A stretch of DNA of 64,000 nt from a virus: positions 186,001-250,000 of the IMG/VR virus record IMGVR_UViG_3300046616_000314. One strand, 5' to 3'. The notes beneath the pieces were generated by a model. That model was not told the DNA's origin. It saw nothing but the letters and a program-made list of their open reading frames with translations, and did no database searches. Positions 1 through 8,502 of this stretch are shown in pieces. The position numbers were made by a program, and so were the translations under genes. The stretch's first letter is position 1, and each line of letters begins with the position of its first letter.

Positions 1-93
1 GCCAAATATGCCCAAAAAATTGCTATGGAGTTTGAAGATTCGAGTATCGAACAGATGATCGAACGCGAACGCCGTAGATGGGTGTTCGCTTAA
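1..93 (+). CDS. C-terminal end of a truncated CDS
   Basis: Frame 1 is open from the window edge to TAA at 91-93 and encodes about 30 residues that are strongly charged (ending ERERRRWVFA). The start lies outside the window, so no function can be assigned. Its stop overlaps the stop of the convergent gene at 90-281. Confidence 0.55.
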   Translation, partial: AKYAQKIAMEFEDSSIEQMIERERRRWVFA

Positions 94-281
94 TAACTCT
101 TGTCGATGTACAGGATGTCTTCTGGACGCTGCTTCAGAGCGCGTAGATAGCCCGAGATTTCTCGTTCGGACATATTTTCATGGCGTTCAATGATACCATC
201 GACATATTCGATGACCATTTCCAGCTTATCTTCATTGAGATAATAGCTGGCAACCGCTGGTGAGCGGAGCGAGAAATTCAT
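90..281 (-). CDS. Small hypothetical protein (63 aa)
   Basis: A 63-residue acidic, helical protein. No recognised domain and no signal peptide or membrane segment. There is no clear Shine-Dalgarno sequence before the ATG. It is the last minus-strand gene before the left edge and lies downstream of the tRNA-Cys gene. It is kept because it fills the gap and its codon use resembles the neighbours. Confidence 0.5.
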   Translation of the reverse strand: MNFSLRSPAVASYYLNEDKLEMVIEYVDGIIERHENMSEREISGYLRALKQRPEDILYIDKSY

Positions 282-314
282 TTGTTGGGATCAATCAAAA
301 AATAAAAAGAGCGT

Positions 315-389
315 TGGCGGCGATCAGAGGACTCGAACTTCTATACACCCTTTGCGAGGGCACCCGTATCCAATTCCGGGCAGATCGCC
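315..389 (-). tRNA. tRNA-Cys (GCA)
   Basis: The minus strand folds as a cloverleaf: acceptor GGCGATC/GATCGCC, D stem CCCG/CGGG, anticodon loop TCGCAAA (anticodon GCA) and a T arm with TTCGAGT. Discriminator G and an encoded CCA follow. Position 33 is C rather than the usual U. AGCGTT and AACGCT flank the gene and could extend the acceptor helix in the precursor, as in the 16-kb cluster. Confidence 0.85.
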
Positions 390-446
390 ATGTCAAACGC
401 TGACCATTACTATATAGGGAATCATCAAAGCCCCGTCAAGGCTTGA

Positions 447-905
447 TTACGAATTTTCGTCAAAAATTTCGGCGTTTTGGAAAATGGCTTGGAAACGGGG
501 ATGAGCCATGAACTGTCCGACAGTGGATTTATCGGCGTAGATGAATCCCAGATCGGGGTCTTCGATGAACGCATAGTGACCCGGAGACGCATACTCGCGC
601 GCAGCGTCTTCCTTCAGAACCTCAAGGTCCAGGGCAAACATGAAGGGAATGACGTTGGTTGAAACGTCGGTCAGTTGCCGCCAAATCTGGTGGTGGATGG
701 CTTGTGAAGCATCCCAGAAATAGATGTCGTTTTGGAGAATGAACCCGCGAGCCAGACCATACTTTGCACGCTCTATTAGAGCTTTAGTGCCATTACGGGT
801 CGGGTTGATCGTAACCAATACATCGCGCCCGCGAATCTCAAAACGCTCAACTTTTTCGTTGAGTAGCGATTCTTCAATTATATCGATGTACTTGCGAAGG
901 CTCAT
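447..905 (-). CDS. Unknown protein with capsid-targeting-like N-terminus (152 aa)
   Basis: Unrecognised as a family. The N-terminus MSLRKYIDIIEESL resembles the T4 capsid-targeting sequence (short basic/hydrophobic stretch ending in an I/L-x-E site cut by the prohead protease). The body has no clear motif. There is no Shine-Dalgarno; a TAAATA box (912-917) ends 6 nt before the ATG, as for the other capsid-targeted candidates. Virion packaging is an inference. Confidence 0.75.
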   Translation of the reverse strand: MSLRKYIDIIEESLLNEKVERFEIRGRDVLVTINPTRNGTKALIERAKYGLARGFILQNDIYFWDASQAIHHQIWRQLTDVSTNVIPFMFALDLEVLKEDAAREYASPGHYAFIEDPDLGFIYADKSTVGQFMAHPRFQAIFQNAEIFDENS

Positions 906-911
906 AAAATA

Positions 912-917
912 TATTTA
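912..917 (-). promoter_or_regulatory. TAAATA late-type box abutting start codon
   Basis: Reads ATAAATA on the minus strand, 6 nt upstream of the ATG at 905. It matches the core of the T4 late promoter TATAAATA. If used as a -10 element the transcript would be nearly leaderless. Confidence 0.55.
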
Positions 918-1217
918 TGATCCGAGAAGACCTTTCAGTCGGGCACGTACCATAAGGTCTTCAAAGACTTCTTGGTTCCCGCTAAATTTATGTTCGAAAC
1001 GAACCTTGTGGATTTTGATACTCCACACATGGTCTCGTGGGCGCAACCTGATATAACCGGGACCGAAAATCACAAAGATATCCGTGCCAACCAGATCGCC
1101 CAAGAGCGATCCGGTTTCTTGCCGCATGTAATAATCGGCGCCCTGGCGGCGGCGAGCATCTTCCTGGCTCATACCGATCAAATGCAAAAACAGATTTCGG
1201 ATCAATTCATCGTTCAC
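915..1217 (-). CDS. Small protein, possible DAxxFKLK-family member (100 aa)
   Basis: Unknown function. The C-terminus EDLMVRARLKGLLGS is a degenerate match to the D-A-x-x-F-K-L-K tail found in about twenty small proteins here. Its ATG overlaps the TGA of the upstream gene (ATGA at 1214-1217), implying translational coupling. Confidence 0.7.
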   Translation of the reverse strand: MNDELIRNLFLHLIGMSQEDARRRQGADYYMRQETGSLLGDLVGTDIFVIFGPGYIRLRPRDHVWSIKIHKVRFEHKFSGNQEVFEDLMVRARLKGLLGS

Positions 1218-1573
1218 TTAATCAATCCTTTCAGCTTAAAAAAGCAAATATCTTCATCAAAATGTTGATGGGAGCCGCGAAGGTAGAAATGCCCATCAAG
1301 GTATTTCACTTCCCACATTTCAGCCATGAGAATTACGTTAAAGAAACTGTCGTTGCTATACATATAAGTGAAACTATGACCTTCAACTTCCGTATCGCTT
1401 TGGAATGCACCGACCTTAGCCGGTCCATGGATAGCCAGTTCCTTCTTGTGTCGGTCATGAATCTCTTGTGGAATACTGGTAGCAACCACTCGGATTAGAC
1501 CGTCAACCGTATCAAACAGGTTGGGGTCTAATCTGAGTGGCTTTTTACCGGTTGGTGAAGCGATCAAGGACAT
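1214..1573 (-). CDS. DAxxFKLK-family small protein (119 aa)
   Basis: Start chosen at 1573 (MSLIASPTG) because a GAGGT Shine-Dalgarno precedes it; the frame is open further upstream but runs inside the nucleotidyltransferase gene. It overlaps that gene's 3' end by 29 nt. The C-terminus DEDICFFKLKGLIK matches the recurring tail motif, preceded by a beta-rich region. Function unknown. Confidence 0.75.
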   Translation of the reverse strand: MSLIASPTGKKPLRLDPNLFDTVDGLIRVVATSIPQEIHDRHKKELAIHGPAKVGAFQSDTEVEGHSFTYMYSNDSFFNVILMAEMWEVKYLDGHFYLRGSHQHFDEDICFFKLKGLIK

Positions 1574-2441
1574 TTTGAACCTCGCGCAAAACCAACTCGA
1601 CTGGGACATTCTTAGCGACGGCGTTATCCAGGCTACCATAGTGCTGTTCCAAACATTGGAACATGATAGTCTTGATTTCTTCCTCATCGGGACCGAACGG
1701 AAGCTTGCTTTCCTTGTAAACCGTTTCCAGTTCACTTTCGGTCTTGGTGAAGAATTGCTCGACCTGATCCAGAGTCCATTCGCCGTTGCGGATAGCAATC
1801 AGCTTACGGTTATTCCGTTGCAGGTCCAAGTCACCTTCGGTCAAGATTTGCTCGACTTCGCCCAAGAGGCGAACCAGATGGTACGCGAACTTGGTATCGT
1901 AGCCGTACTTGGCGATGGTCTCGGCTCGCTTCGGATTGCTCCGATTTTGCTTCGACTTGATCTTACCCAATTGCGTGAAGGCGTAACCCTTGAAGCTATG
2001 CCACGCGCCACGGTGCAGGAACTTGCGACGATTGTCGCGCATGATCTGACCAATGCCCGTGCAGTGAACGACGCAGTTCGCAGGCGTGAACATGCTGTCG
2101 ATCATGTTGGGATTGTTTTCCATGCACAAGTTGAAATACTTGACGATGTTGTAAACAACAAAGTCGTATTCAGCCTTACCGCTGGGGTCCTTAATGTGGT
2201 GCTCTTGCCACTGACCAAAACGCTCGCGTTCCTTGTCGGCGCCGAAGCCTTCGACATAACCGGCAAGGTGAGGAAACAGCATGTCCTTGGGAGGAACGCA
2301 GAAACCGTAATAGTCGATGTCGGACGAGTCGCGGCTAACGCCATAAGCCATCGAGCCCATGATCGTCAGATATGCGGTATTGTCCGCCAACCATTTCGGC
2401 GGCGTGATCAGTCCGTGCTTTTGAAGGTCGTGGATGATCAT
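1545..2441 (-). CDS. RlaP-like nucleotidyltransferase (298 aa)
   Basis: Polymerase-beta-superfamily nucleotidyltransferase. The signature is GSMAYGVSRDSSDIDYYG (residues ~29-46), with the G-S motif and D-x-D metal ligands near the N-terminus, followed by a helical C-terminal half. This arrangement fits the RlaP/YcgL group linked to RNA repair. An AGGAG ribosome site lies just before the ATG. Together with the RNA ligase, kinase and CCA-adding enzyme elsewhere in the window it suggests RNA end-repair; the actual substrate is not shown by the sequence. Confidence 0.85.
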   Translation of the reverse strand: MIIHDLQKHGLITPPKWLADNTAYLTIMGSMAYGVSRDSSDIDYYGFCVPPKDMLFPHLAGYVEGFGADKERERFGQWQEHHIKDPSGKAEYDFVVYNIVKYFNLCMENNPNMIDSMFTPANCVVHCTGIGQIMRDNRRKFLHRGAWHSFKGYAFTQLGKIKSKQNRSNPKRAETIAKYGYDTKFAYHLVRLLGEVEQILTEGDLDLQRNNRKLIAIRNGEWTLDQVEQFFTKTESELETVYKESKLPFGPDEEEIKTIMFQCLEQHYGSLDNAVAKNVPVELVLREVQNVLDRFTNR

Positions 2442-2463
2442 ACTCGTCTCCTATTCAAAGACG

Positions 2464-2491
2464 AGTATAGACCAAAATTTCAAATATGCAA
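2464..2491 (-). promoter_or_regulatory. sigma70-like promoter
   Basis: Minus strand TTGCAT, 16-nt spacer, TATACT, about 20 nt upstream of the start at 2441. It would drive the nucleotidyltransferase operon leftwards. Confidence 0.6.
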
Positions 2492-2509
2492 GAATATTAT
2501 CGTGTATAC

Positions 2510-2923
2510 CTAAGCATACAGAATTTGAGCATCATACCGCTTCAAGAACATTTCCCAATTGGAAAACTTTCTTGGGTCTACTTCGATCTGATGGTTCGCG
2601 ATCAACTCTTTGACCACTGCCACAGGAACGACGCCTTCTGGCAATTCCGATAGTTCAGAGCCGTTGAGGGCACTGAAGGAATTGTTATGGCAGATCACTT
2701 CGCGAATTTGCTCAGCCGAAGATTCCACTCTGAATTGCGATAGAAGGAAGCCCAATAGTGCGTCGAAATTTTCGGCAAGTTTGCGCGACATATCGGGCAA
2801 ATGATTTAGCTCGACAATCTCGCGCGCCTTCTTGGCGGCAGTTGAAAATTTGTCAGCAACCATGACTTCATCGGTGATCATCTGACCCCCGTTGAGTGTC
2901 GCGGTAAAAAGTGACGTTGGCAT
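2510..2923 (-). CDS. Hypothetical protein (137 aa)
   Basis: Unrecognised. Mostly helical with a hydrophobic middle (FDALLGFLLSQF) and a conserved-looking C-terminus (FLKRYDAQILYA). Start is uncertain: 2923 (MPTSLF) is preferred; an in-frame ATG at 2956 lies farther upstream, and neither has a strong Shine-Dalgarno. Confidence 0.65.
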   Translation of the reverse strand: MPTSLFTATLNGGQMITDEVMVADKFSTAAKKAREIVELNHLPDMSRKLAENFDALLGFLLSQFRVESSAEQIREVICHNNSFSALNGSELSELPEGVVPVAVVKELIANHQIEVDPRKFSNWEMFLKRYDAQILYA

Positions 2924-2997
2924 AACCCGTTCCCATATTTGGTTTACGAAAACCATATCGGAGTCGGCTTGTCAACACATTGCGTCAAAAATTGCTG

Positions 2998-3600
2998 CTA
3001 AGAGTCCCAATGACTCGAATCAGTGCTCACCAAATGGTCAAGCTTTCGGAGAGCCGTGGAAAAACGAGGTTCCGCAATTCCTGTACCATAGACCCATTTT
3101 AGATTGCCATGCGACCGAATGCCGTAGGAGCCAATCTCAATTCCGCCAAGTTCGATGTCAAACCCTTCTGGGGTTTCAACGACCTTTAACTCATTGATTG
3201 GAATGCGTTTTTTAGAAACTAGGTCTTCGAATTTGAACAGACATTGGTCTATGAGCCATTGCAAAGAGCTATCGTTCGTTACGTCGGAAACGTAAAGTTC
3301 GACCTTCATAAACGACTTTTTATGGAGGTCGTCAACATGCGGTTCTTGTCGGAAACAAGGCGTACATGCGACATATCGTCCCTTCGGGAGGTCGCCTGCC
3401 AAATCGCGCTCGATAAACGCTTGCTCTGCGGAGCCCACCAGAGCCCCAATGTCGGACTTGACGACAAATTCCTCTTTTGGACAGGTCGCCATGATAGCGG
3501 AATGCGAAGCTACATAGGGAAGTTCTACATACGTGAAACCAGAATGTTTATAATATTCAACTGCTTGAGCCAAATAATCCCAGTTAGTTTCGATGTCCAT
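2998..3600 (-). CDS. Class II aminoacyl-tRNA synthetase-like core protein (200 aa)
   Basis: The segment around residues 90-125 (TPCFRQEPHVDD, then FMKVELY) resembles motif 2 of class II synthetases, closest in wording to SerRS (TPCFRxE...FxKVE). GTGIAEPRFS near the C-terminus resembles motif 3. At 200 residues it lacks both an N-terminal tRNA-binding arm and a C-terminal anticodon domain, so it is a minimal catalytic fold. The start overlaps the upstream cupin-MazG gene by 17 nt, implying co-translation. Whether it charges tRNA, carrier proteins or small molecules is unknown. Confidence 0.7.
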   Translation of the reverse strand: MDIETNWDYLAQAVEYYKHSGFTYVELPYVASHSAIMATCPKEEFVVKSDIGALVGSAEQAFIERDLAGDLPKGRYVACTPCFRQEPHVDDLHKKSFMKVELYVSDVTNDSSLQWLIDQCLFKFEDLVSKKRIPINELKVVETPEGFDIELGGIEIGSYGIRSHGNLKWVYGTGIAEPRFSTALRKLDHLVSTDSSHWDS

Positions 3601-4411
3601 TTAGGAATGCTCGTTTAGTAACATCGCTCATAGCGATTAGGTCTTTAATAGTTAGCTGCGGATGATGCTTTTCGAGATAGGCAGAAATTGAACCAATCAA
3701 ATCCGACAACTCCACCAGTGCCATAATATGAACGCCTTGATCTAGGGCATCAAAAAATTCTTCAATTTCTTCTTTGATCTTACTAGCTTCGCCGAGTGTG
3801 CCTTTTTGAATGAAAGCTTTGTGATAGCCCGGCTTCGCTACGCTGTTGGGTTTGGCAATCTCTGCAATCCATTCCCAAAGTTCCGCAACAGGCTTTGGGT
3901 TGGAAAAAGGACAAACTTCGGGCGCACCCTCTATGGCTATGACCCGAGCAAATTCCTTCACATTGTGTGAGCCGAACTTTCGCTGCAAAAACGTAACGGT
4001 GTCTTGCTCAACGTGGGTGGTATGAAAAACCTCAGATGCGATGGAGTAGCTACACCCCGCTGTCATGTTCTGTCTGGAAACCTCGTGTGGGTTGCCTCTG
4101 ATACGATGCGTGGGCGCGGTTTCGCCAGGAGTACAAGAGACATGGCGCATTTCCCACATACCATGAGTATCAACCTCAAAATGATATAGGGTTTGCTCCA
4201 ACGATCCCTTCAGAATTGTCGAATTAAAAAAATATCTATGGTCATGAATTTCTTCATCACCAACGTCGGCTTCTAATTGTGGCGACCAAAAATGAACCCG
4301 TTGATGGCTGTTCAATTTCAGTTGAATGAAGCCGAGACCGAACCAGCTAGGTTCAGCCCCGGTTTCTTTCAGATAATCGATATTGAGTAATTTGCTCGTA
4401 TCGATTTCCAT
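3584..4411 (-). CDS. Cupin-like domain fused to MazG-like domain (275 aa)
   Basis: Residues ~1-170 look like a cupin barrel (EIHDHRYFFNSTILKG with metal-type histidines, later FHTTHVEQDT). The C-terminal ~100 residues contain EEIEEFFDALDQG and ELSDLIGSI, the ExxE...ExxD arrangement of all-alpha NTP pyrophosphohydrolases (MazG type). The fusion is unusual. It overlaps the synthetase-like gene, suggesting a shared pathway. An AAGG ribosome site precedes the ATG. Confidence 0.7.
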   Translation of the reverse strand: MEIDTSKLLNIDYLKETGAEPSWFGLGFIQLKLNSHQRVHFWSPQLEADVGDEEIHDHRYFFNSTILKGSLEQTLYHFEVDTHGMWEMRHVSCTPGETAPTHRIRGNPHEVSRQNMTAGCSYSIASEVFHTTHVEQDTVTFLQRKFGSHNVKEFARVIAIEGAPEVCPFSNPKPVAELWEWIAEIAKPNSVAKPGYHKAFIQKGTLGEASKIKEEIEEFFDALDQGVHIMALVELSDLIGSISAYLEKHHPQLTIKDLIAMSDVTKRAFLNGHRN

Positions 4412-4417
4412 GGATGA

Positions 4418-5218
4418 TTAGCCTTTCCAACCATCGGGAGGGGTGCAACCAGCAACCATCGCGGGGAAGGCTTGTGGCTTGGTGTTGATCTTCTGACGCA
4501 GATCGATACCACGACGACGCAGACCAGCCGCGTTGTCGTAATAAAGAACGATCATTGCAGCCAGATCGCCACGCTTGAATTCAACCGTTTGGGTAGCAAA
4601 TTCAGTGGCTTCACCGAAACCGGTTCCTAGCGATTGAGTCACAACGTCAGAGAGATCAAGAGGCTCAGCGATATCGGAGGTATGTGCCATATTTGACAAA
4701 GTGGCGCCCACTGCCATTGTCGAAGCCACGGCGTGACCCATCATACCTTTGGTGTAATCACCGGTTCCACCACCGAACGGTGCGGAACAATTTACGGCTC
4801 TCATAAAGCCACCGGCACGGTACGCGGGTTTCGGAGGAACTTCCTTGAAAGCCATGACACCGACAACACCGGTATTCGCAGCAGAGCCGCAGGTCGTTTG
4901 AGCCGCATACGAGGCTTTCTTACCGGAGAATACGAACGCGGCAACTTGGTCAGTGGTCAGCATCCATCCGGGGATAGTGACCTTGCTACGAGCGTCAATG
5001 ACGTATCCCGAGCTTGCAACACCGGCTTCCTTGCCATCAATGATCGACAGACCATCTACGGAAATGACTGCTTCGACGCGAACATCCGAGCGGTTGTGAA
5101 CTTCAAGTTCGAAATTGCTACCTTCACGACCTTCCACGAAAGTTTCGCCTTCATGCAGATATTCGGTAATAGGGCGTCCTTTGATAAGGACAGTAAGTTG
5201 GATTTGATTGTGTAACAT
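4418..5218 (-). CDS. Conserved beta-rich protein of unknown function (266 aa)
   Basis: The N-terminal half (IKGRPITEYLHEGETF, then SVDGLSIIDGKEAG and SSGYVIDAR) resembles uncharacterised bacterial and phage proteins that share the V-D-G-L-S-V-x-x-G-K pattern; a Gly/Ala-rich segment follows. No signal peptide. AGGA lies before the ATG. A structural or decorating role is possible but not shown. Confidence 0.7.
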   Translation of the reverse strand: MLHNQIQLTVLIKGRPITEYLHEGETFVEGREGSNFELEVHNRSDVRVEAVISVDGLSIIDGKEAGVASSGYVIDARSKVTIPGWMLTTDQVAAFVFSGKKASYAAQTTCGSAANTGVVGVMAFKEVPPKPAYRAGGFMRAVNCSAPFGGGTGDYTKGMMGHAVASTMAVGATLSNMAHTSDIAEPLDLSDVVTQSLGTGFGEATEFATQTVEFKRGDLAAMIVLYYDNAAGLRRRGIDLRQKINTKPQAFPAMVAGCTPPDGWKG

Positions 5219-5236
5219 AATAAAAATTCCTAAAAA

Positions 5237-5875
5237 TTATTGAGCAAAGAAAGATTTGGAAACGGAAGTTCCGGCGGCGCGATAAGCGGTGGTAGCTGTT
5301 GCTAGCGTTCGCATCGTTTCGCGCATTTCAGAACTTGCGAATGATTTGACATTCCCGTCTTGGAAGCCGAGACGTGATGCGACTTTAAGTGCATCTTGGT
5401 CGGCTCCGAGGTAGACAAATGTCCAACCCTCTTCCGTATGACGCTCAATAGTCTCTTTTACTGTACCTTCTGAAAATTCTCTACTTGAATTGTCATCACC
5501 ATCGGTCATAACAACGAAAAGAACATTTGGTTTTGTTGTCCATGTCGAAACACGTTGCTTTAATGAAGCAATGCGTTCACCAATCGTATCTCTAAGATTG
5601 GTCATTCCGCCAGGGATGAACGTGTTATCGTTCATTTCTGGAACCATTTCAATATTTAAATCGATGTAGGGGGTACGTTGTCCATACGAATCGAACTTCG
5701 TAAGGGTCAAAAGACATTTGCCGTCTTGAGAGCGTTGTTCCGTGAGGAAATCATTGTAACCGCCGATGGTCTGCCCTTTGCAGGAAGACATTGAACCGGT
5801 TTCGTCCAATAAAAATTCAATAATTGTGGGAACAAAAGTTTGCGCAATAGGCGCGTGTTTAGGCTTTCTAGCCAT
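5237..5875 (-). CDS. VWA-domain protein (212 aa)
   Basis: Von Willebrand factor A fold with a MIDAS-like DETGSMS near residue 28, a GGMTNLRD loop and VMTDGDDNSS, all metal-site elements. The start MARKPK at 5875 is chosen because AGGAG lies 8 nt upstream; the open frame extends further without a ribosome site. It is followed directly by the gene at 4418-5218. Likely a protein-binding or assembly factor; partner unknown. Confidence 0.85.
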   Translation of the reverse strand: MARKPKHAPIAQTFVPTIIEFLLDETGSMSSCKGQTIGGYNDFLTEQRSQDGKCLLTLTKFDSYGQRTPYIDLNIEMVPEMNDNTFIPGGMTNLRDTIGERIASLKQRVSTWTTKPNVLFVVMTDGDDNSSREFSEGTVKETIERHTEEGWTFVYLGADQDALKVASRLGFQDGNVKSFASSEMRETMRTLATATTAYRAAGTSVSKSFFAQ

Positions 5876-6045
5876 GTTTATTTTCTCCTGTAGGACTACT
5901 GCCTTGCCTACTTGCAAGGTCTTCTGCCTACCATGACCAAACCTGATTGCTTGATCACTAGTATTTAGTATGCATTAACCATGCTTCCGATTGCAATATT
6001 AAAATTGACAGAATGGGAATTTCGTATAAGCTAGAAGGCATGTAT

Positions 6046-6300
6046 ATGGAATTAGCAAAACTGAAAGCTGCCTTGGATCAAGGCAGGACCGGCAAAGTAT
6101 CTATTAAGTATACTGCCGGTGTTTTGATTCGTGGTCAGGTTCGCCATGTCCTACGCCAATTTGAAGCGCGTAAGGGTATCATGGTTATCGAAAGCAAGGG
6201 CTGGCTCGAATCGCTCTTTGAAGTTTCGGGTGAGCTTGAGCCGATGTATGCCACCATGAAATTCATCTACGACAACATGCCCGAGCTTTCGAATGATTGA
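6046..6300 (+). CDS. Hypothetical protein (84 aa)
   Basis: Start set at 6046 (MELAKLK) because GAAGG lies about 8 nt upstream; in-frame ATGs at 6013 and 6040 are alternatives. Small mixed alpha/beta protein, unrecognised. Its stop overlaps the next start (6293). Confidence 0.65.
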   Translation: MELAKLKAALDQGRTGKVSIKYTAGVLIRGQVRHVLRQFEARKGIMVIESKGWLESLFEVSGELEPMYATMKFIYDNMPELSND

Positions 6301-6739
6301 TTATTACGAGCTTATCGGGCTCGCATTTTTGATCAAGAAAGCCCATGATGACGAATATTCTCCGAAAGTGTATCGACACAGCGGAGAAATATGTGATGTC
6401 CTCGTTGAAATCGAATGCAATGGCGGGACGATCATGATCGCTTCCGAGCGCGTGGATGGCTCGTCTGGCATATGGCAAGATTCCCACATGATTCGGGTTG
6501 AAGGTGATATCGAAATTTGGCGCATCACTCTTCCCCATTTCGTGTTGACGAATTATCTCTATTTCATTCGCTTTGTATCAATCCCTAAAAATATCACATT
6601 GACTGATCAAACCCCCGGTGAACGCTGGTGTCCTCGGTCGGGTAACGCCGATCAGCGTGAAAATGATTTGGTCGTCCTTAAAATGCGATATCCAGGGGCG
6701 AATGAAATTTTTGACCGGTTGGAACAAAAAACTTATTGA
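6293..6739 (+). CDS. Hypothetical protein with internal VxLKMRY motif (148 aa)
   Basis: Overlaps the previous gene by 8 nt. Near the C-terminus ENDLVVLKMRYPG resembles the recurring D-A-x-x-F-K-L-K-W tail, followed by a short extension. Otherwise unrecognised. Confidence 0.65.
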   Translation: MIDYYELIGLAFLIKKAHDDEYSPKVYRHSGEICDVLVEIECNGGTIMIASERVDGSSGIWQDSHMIRVEGDIEIWRITLPHFVLTNYLYFIRFVSIPKNITLTDQTPGERWCPRSGNADQRENDLVVLKMRYPGANEIFDRLEQKTY

Positions 6740-6961
6740 CATCCCTCTCCCTCTCCACTAAATATAGTAAGAACGAATTTTAACCCGCCCGAAAGGCACG
6801 TATCGTCAATGTCGTAGATTGCTGGACATAAAAATTCACTGACACAACAAGACGCCCGTATTGCGACTCTGATCGCGATGGGTCGTTCTTCATATAATGC
6901 GTTCACCCGTCTGCGTTCATTCGCTGGCGGGATTTTTGCGTTCTATTCCAAGGAAAAAATA

Positions 6962-7294
6962 ATGACTACCCAACTTATCGCCGAAGAGGGCGATGAGGAT
7001 GATGACGACTGGGATTTGGACGAAGACGAATATCCCGACTTCCTCCACGAAAATGCCTGGGAAGATCATCCCGCTTATCTCAAGATTATCGCAGACATGC
7101 CCAAGGGCTGGAACATCGTAAAGGTGGTCAATTTCACCAATATGTCGATTAGCCAAATGGAAAATTGGCTCAAGACACGTTGTGAAGGAAAGTACAAGCA
7201 AGTCGGATTCAAGTCTGGTTGCTCGTACATGGTCGCGGTCGAATTCGAAATGATCGAAGACGCCGTTATGTTCAAAATGCGGTGGAAAAAATGA
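6962..7294 (+). CDS. DAxxFKLKW-family protein with acidic N-terminus (110 aa)
   Basis: Start MTTQLIAEEG has AAGGA 7 nt upstream. Residues ~8-30 are almost all Asp/Glu. The rest follows the family layout: helix with W (MENWLKTRC), beta strands, and the tail EDAVMFKMRWKK. Its stop overlaps the next start (ATGA at 7291-7294). Function unknown. Confidence 0.8.
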   Translation: MTTQLIAEEGDEDDDDWDLDEDEYPDFLHENAWEDHPAYLKIIADMPKGWNIVKVVNFTNMSISQMENWLKTRCEGKYKQVGFKSGCSYMVAVEFEMIEDAVMFKMRWKK

Positions 7295-7575
7295 CTGCAA
7301 AAAGATTGCTTCGGCATATTGACATCAGCCACAAAGACTTCATGTTTGCACAGAAGGCAGAGTGGAAAGAGTTTCACAGAATACCGATGAACGAATACAT
7401 CGCTCGTCAGTATAAAAAGCAAAAGGAGATTGAATGGTGGTGTAATGAACACTTGACTGGTCGCTGGTTTCACAGCGATGGATTTGAAATGTACTACTTT
7501 GACAACGAAGACAGTGCCGTTATGTTCAAACTGAAATATCATGACGACACTACAAACCCTGAAATGGAGAACTAA
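7291..7575 (+). CDS. DAxxFKLKW-family protein (94 aa)
   Basis: ATGA-coupled to the preceding family member. Contains EWWCNEHLTGRWF, then a beta segment and the tail NEDSAVMFKLKYHDD. Two adjacent members suggest tandem duplication and divergence. Function unknown. Confidence 0.8.
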   Translation: MTAKRLLRHIDISHKDFMFAQKAEWKEFHRIPMNEYIARQYKKQKEIEWWCNEHLTGRWFHSDGFEMYYFDNEDSAVMFKLKYHDDTTNPEMEN

Positions 7576-7578
7576 ACT

Positions 7579-7851
7579 ATGACTAATCTTGCAAAAACCT
7601 TTGAGACCCGCGCTGAATACTTGGAATTCCGCGCTGACTGGAAAGCCCAATACAAGCAACAAACGTTGCGTATTCGTAGCCTGCGTAAGCAAACCTACGA
7701 ACTTCGGGGCGAAGAACAGTCCTATGCTCAATCCAAACTGGCTTCGGCTCGTAAGGAAGCTAATCGTCAGATGCAAATTCTGATCGACACCAAGGCTGCG
7801 TTCAAGTTGGAACGCGAGCAACGCACTGAAACCCAAGCCGCTGCGGCTTAA
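7579..7851 (+). CDS. Coiled-coil small protein (90 aa)
   Basis: Highly charged and helical throughout. It shares an N-terminal layout (Y-x-x-F/W-x-x-x-W-K-x-x-Y) with the next gene, so the two are probably paralogues. GGAGA ribosome site upstream. No known domain. Confidence 0.7.
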   Translation: MTNLAKTFETRAEYLEFRADWKAQYKQQTLRIRSLRKQTYELRGEEQSYAQSKLASARKEANRQMQILIDTKAAFKLEREQRTETQAAAA

Positions 7852-7875
7852 TCTTTTAACTTACGGAGAAATAAT

Positions 7876-8442
7876 ATGTCTGTTCACGCTATGAAGCCTA
7901 CCTTCATCGACAAAGAAGGTTATATCCAGTGGATCGCCACTTGGAAAAAGGTCTACGCTCGCATGTCTAAGGACATTCGTCGGGACAAGGCGAAGCTGAA
8001 GGAAATGGCTCGCGCCAATCATCCCGAGACTGCCCAGTTCCAACACGAACTGGCACAAGCGCGAGCTATCGCTACCAAGTTCCTGACTCTTCGCCAGGAA
8101 GCCAAGGAACGTGCCGAACGTATCGTCTCGATGCATAAGCAACTTGCCGAACAGAACGCTTCGTTCCCCATGACGATTGAAGATTGTCGAACCATCGACT
8201 TCCATTTCAACAAGGGCTCGCTGGAATATACGTTCCTGCCCATGTGGACTTTGAAGACGAAGGGAATGACCTTCTATATCAATCATATCTCGTGTAACTC
8301 CCCGTGGGATACCCGAGAACTGGCGGAAGGTTCGACCCGTGGCATGATTCGTATCCGTAATTCGGATATCTCTATCGACGCCAACGGCATCGCGACCATC
8401 CAACCCAAGGCGTTGCGCAAGGAACTGTCGTTGGTTGCTTAG
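7876..8442 (+). CDS. Hypothetical protein, coiled-coil N-terminus (188 aa)
   Basis: GGAGA ribosome site. Residues 1-95 form a charged helical region related to the preceding 90-aa protein. The C-terminal half is beta-rich (YTFLPMWTLKTKGMTFYI). It is followed by a double hairpin terminator. Function unknown. Confidence 0.75.
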   Translation: MSVHAMKPTFIDKEGYIQWIATWKKVYARMSKDIRRDKAKLKEMARANHPETAQFQHELAQARAIATKFLTLRQEAKERAERIVSMHKQLAEQNASFPMTIEDCRTIDFHFNKGSLEYTFLPMWTLKTKGMTFYINHISCNSPWDTRELAEGSTRGMIRIRNSDISIDANGIATIQPKALRKELSLVA

Positions 8443-8452
8443 ATCGCCCAAT

Positions 8453-8500
8453 AAGCCCCGGTTCTCTGGGGCTTGCTATCAGGTCCCAGAGACCTTTTTG
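8453..8500 (+). terminator. Tandem hairpins ending in rho-independent terminator
   Basis: First hairpin AAGCCCC/GGGGCTT (8453-8474). A second, AGGTC-CCAGA-GACCT (8481-8495), is followed at once by TTTTT. It separates the 6-8.4 kb operon from the tRNA-like gene. Confidence 0.8.
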
Positions 8501-8502
8501 TG

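Noticed and set aside
1521-2513. Plus-strand ORF (330 aa) opposite the nucleotidyltransferase
   Set aside because: The minus-strand frame has the GS...DxD signature, a promoter and an AGGAG site; the plus frame has none.
6740-6961. Possible transposase HTH remnant upstream of 6962 (reads LTQQDARIATLIAMGRSS in frame)
   Set aside because: About 25 residues resemble the start of Tc1/IS630-type HTH domains, but there is no further homology, no inverted repeats and no target duplication. Chance or decayed sequence; not annotated.
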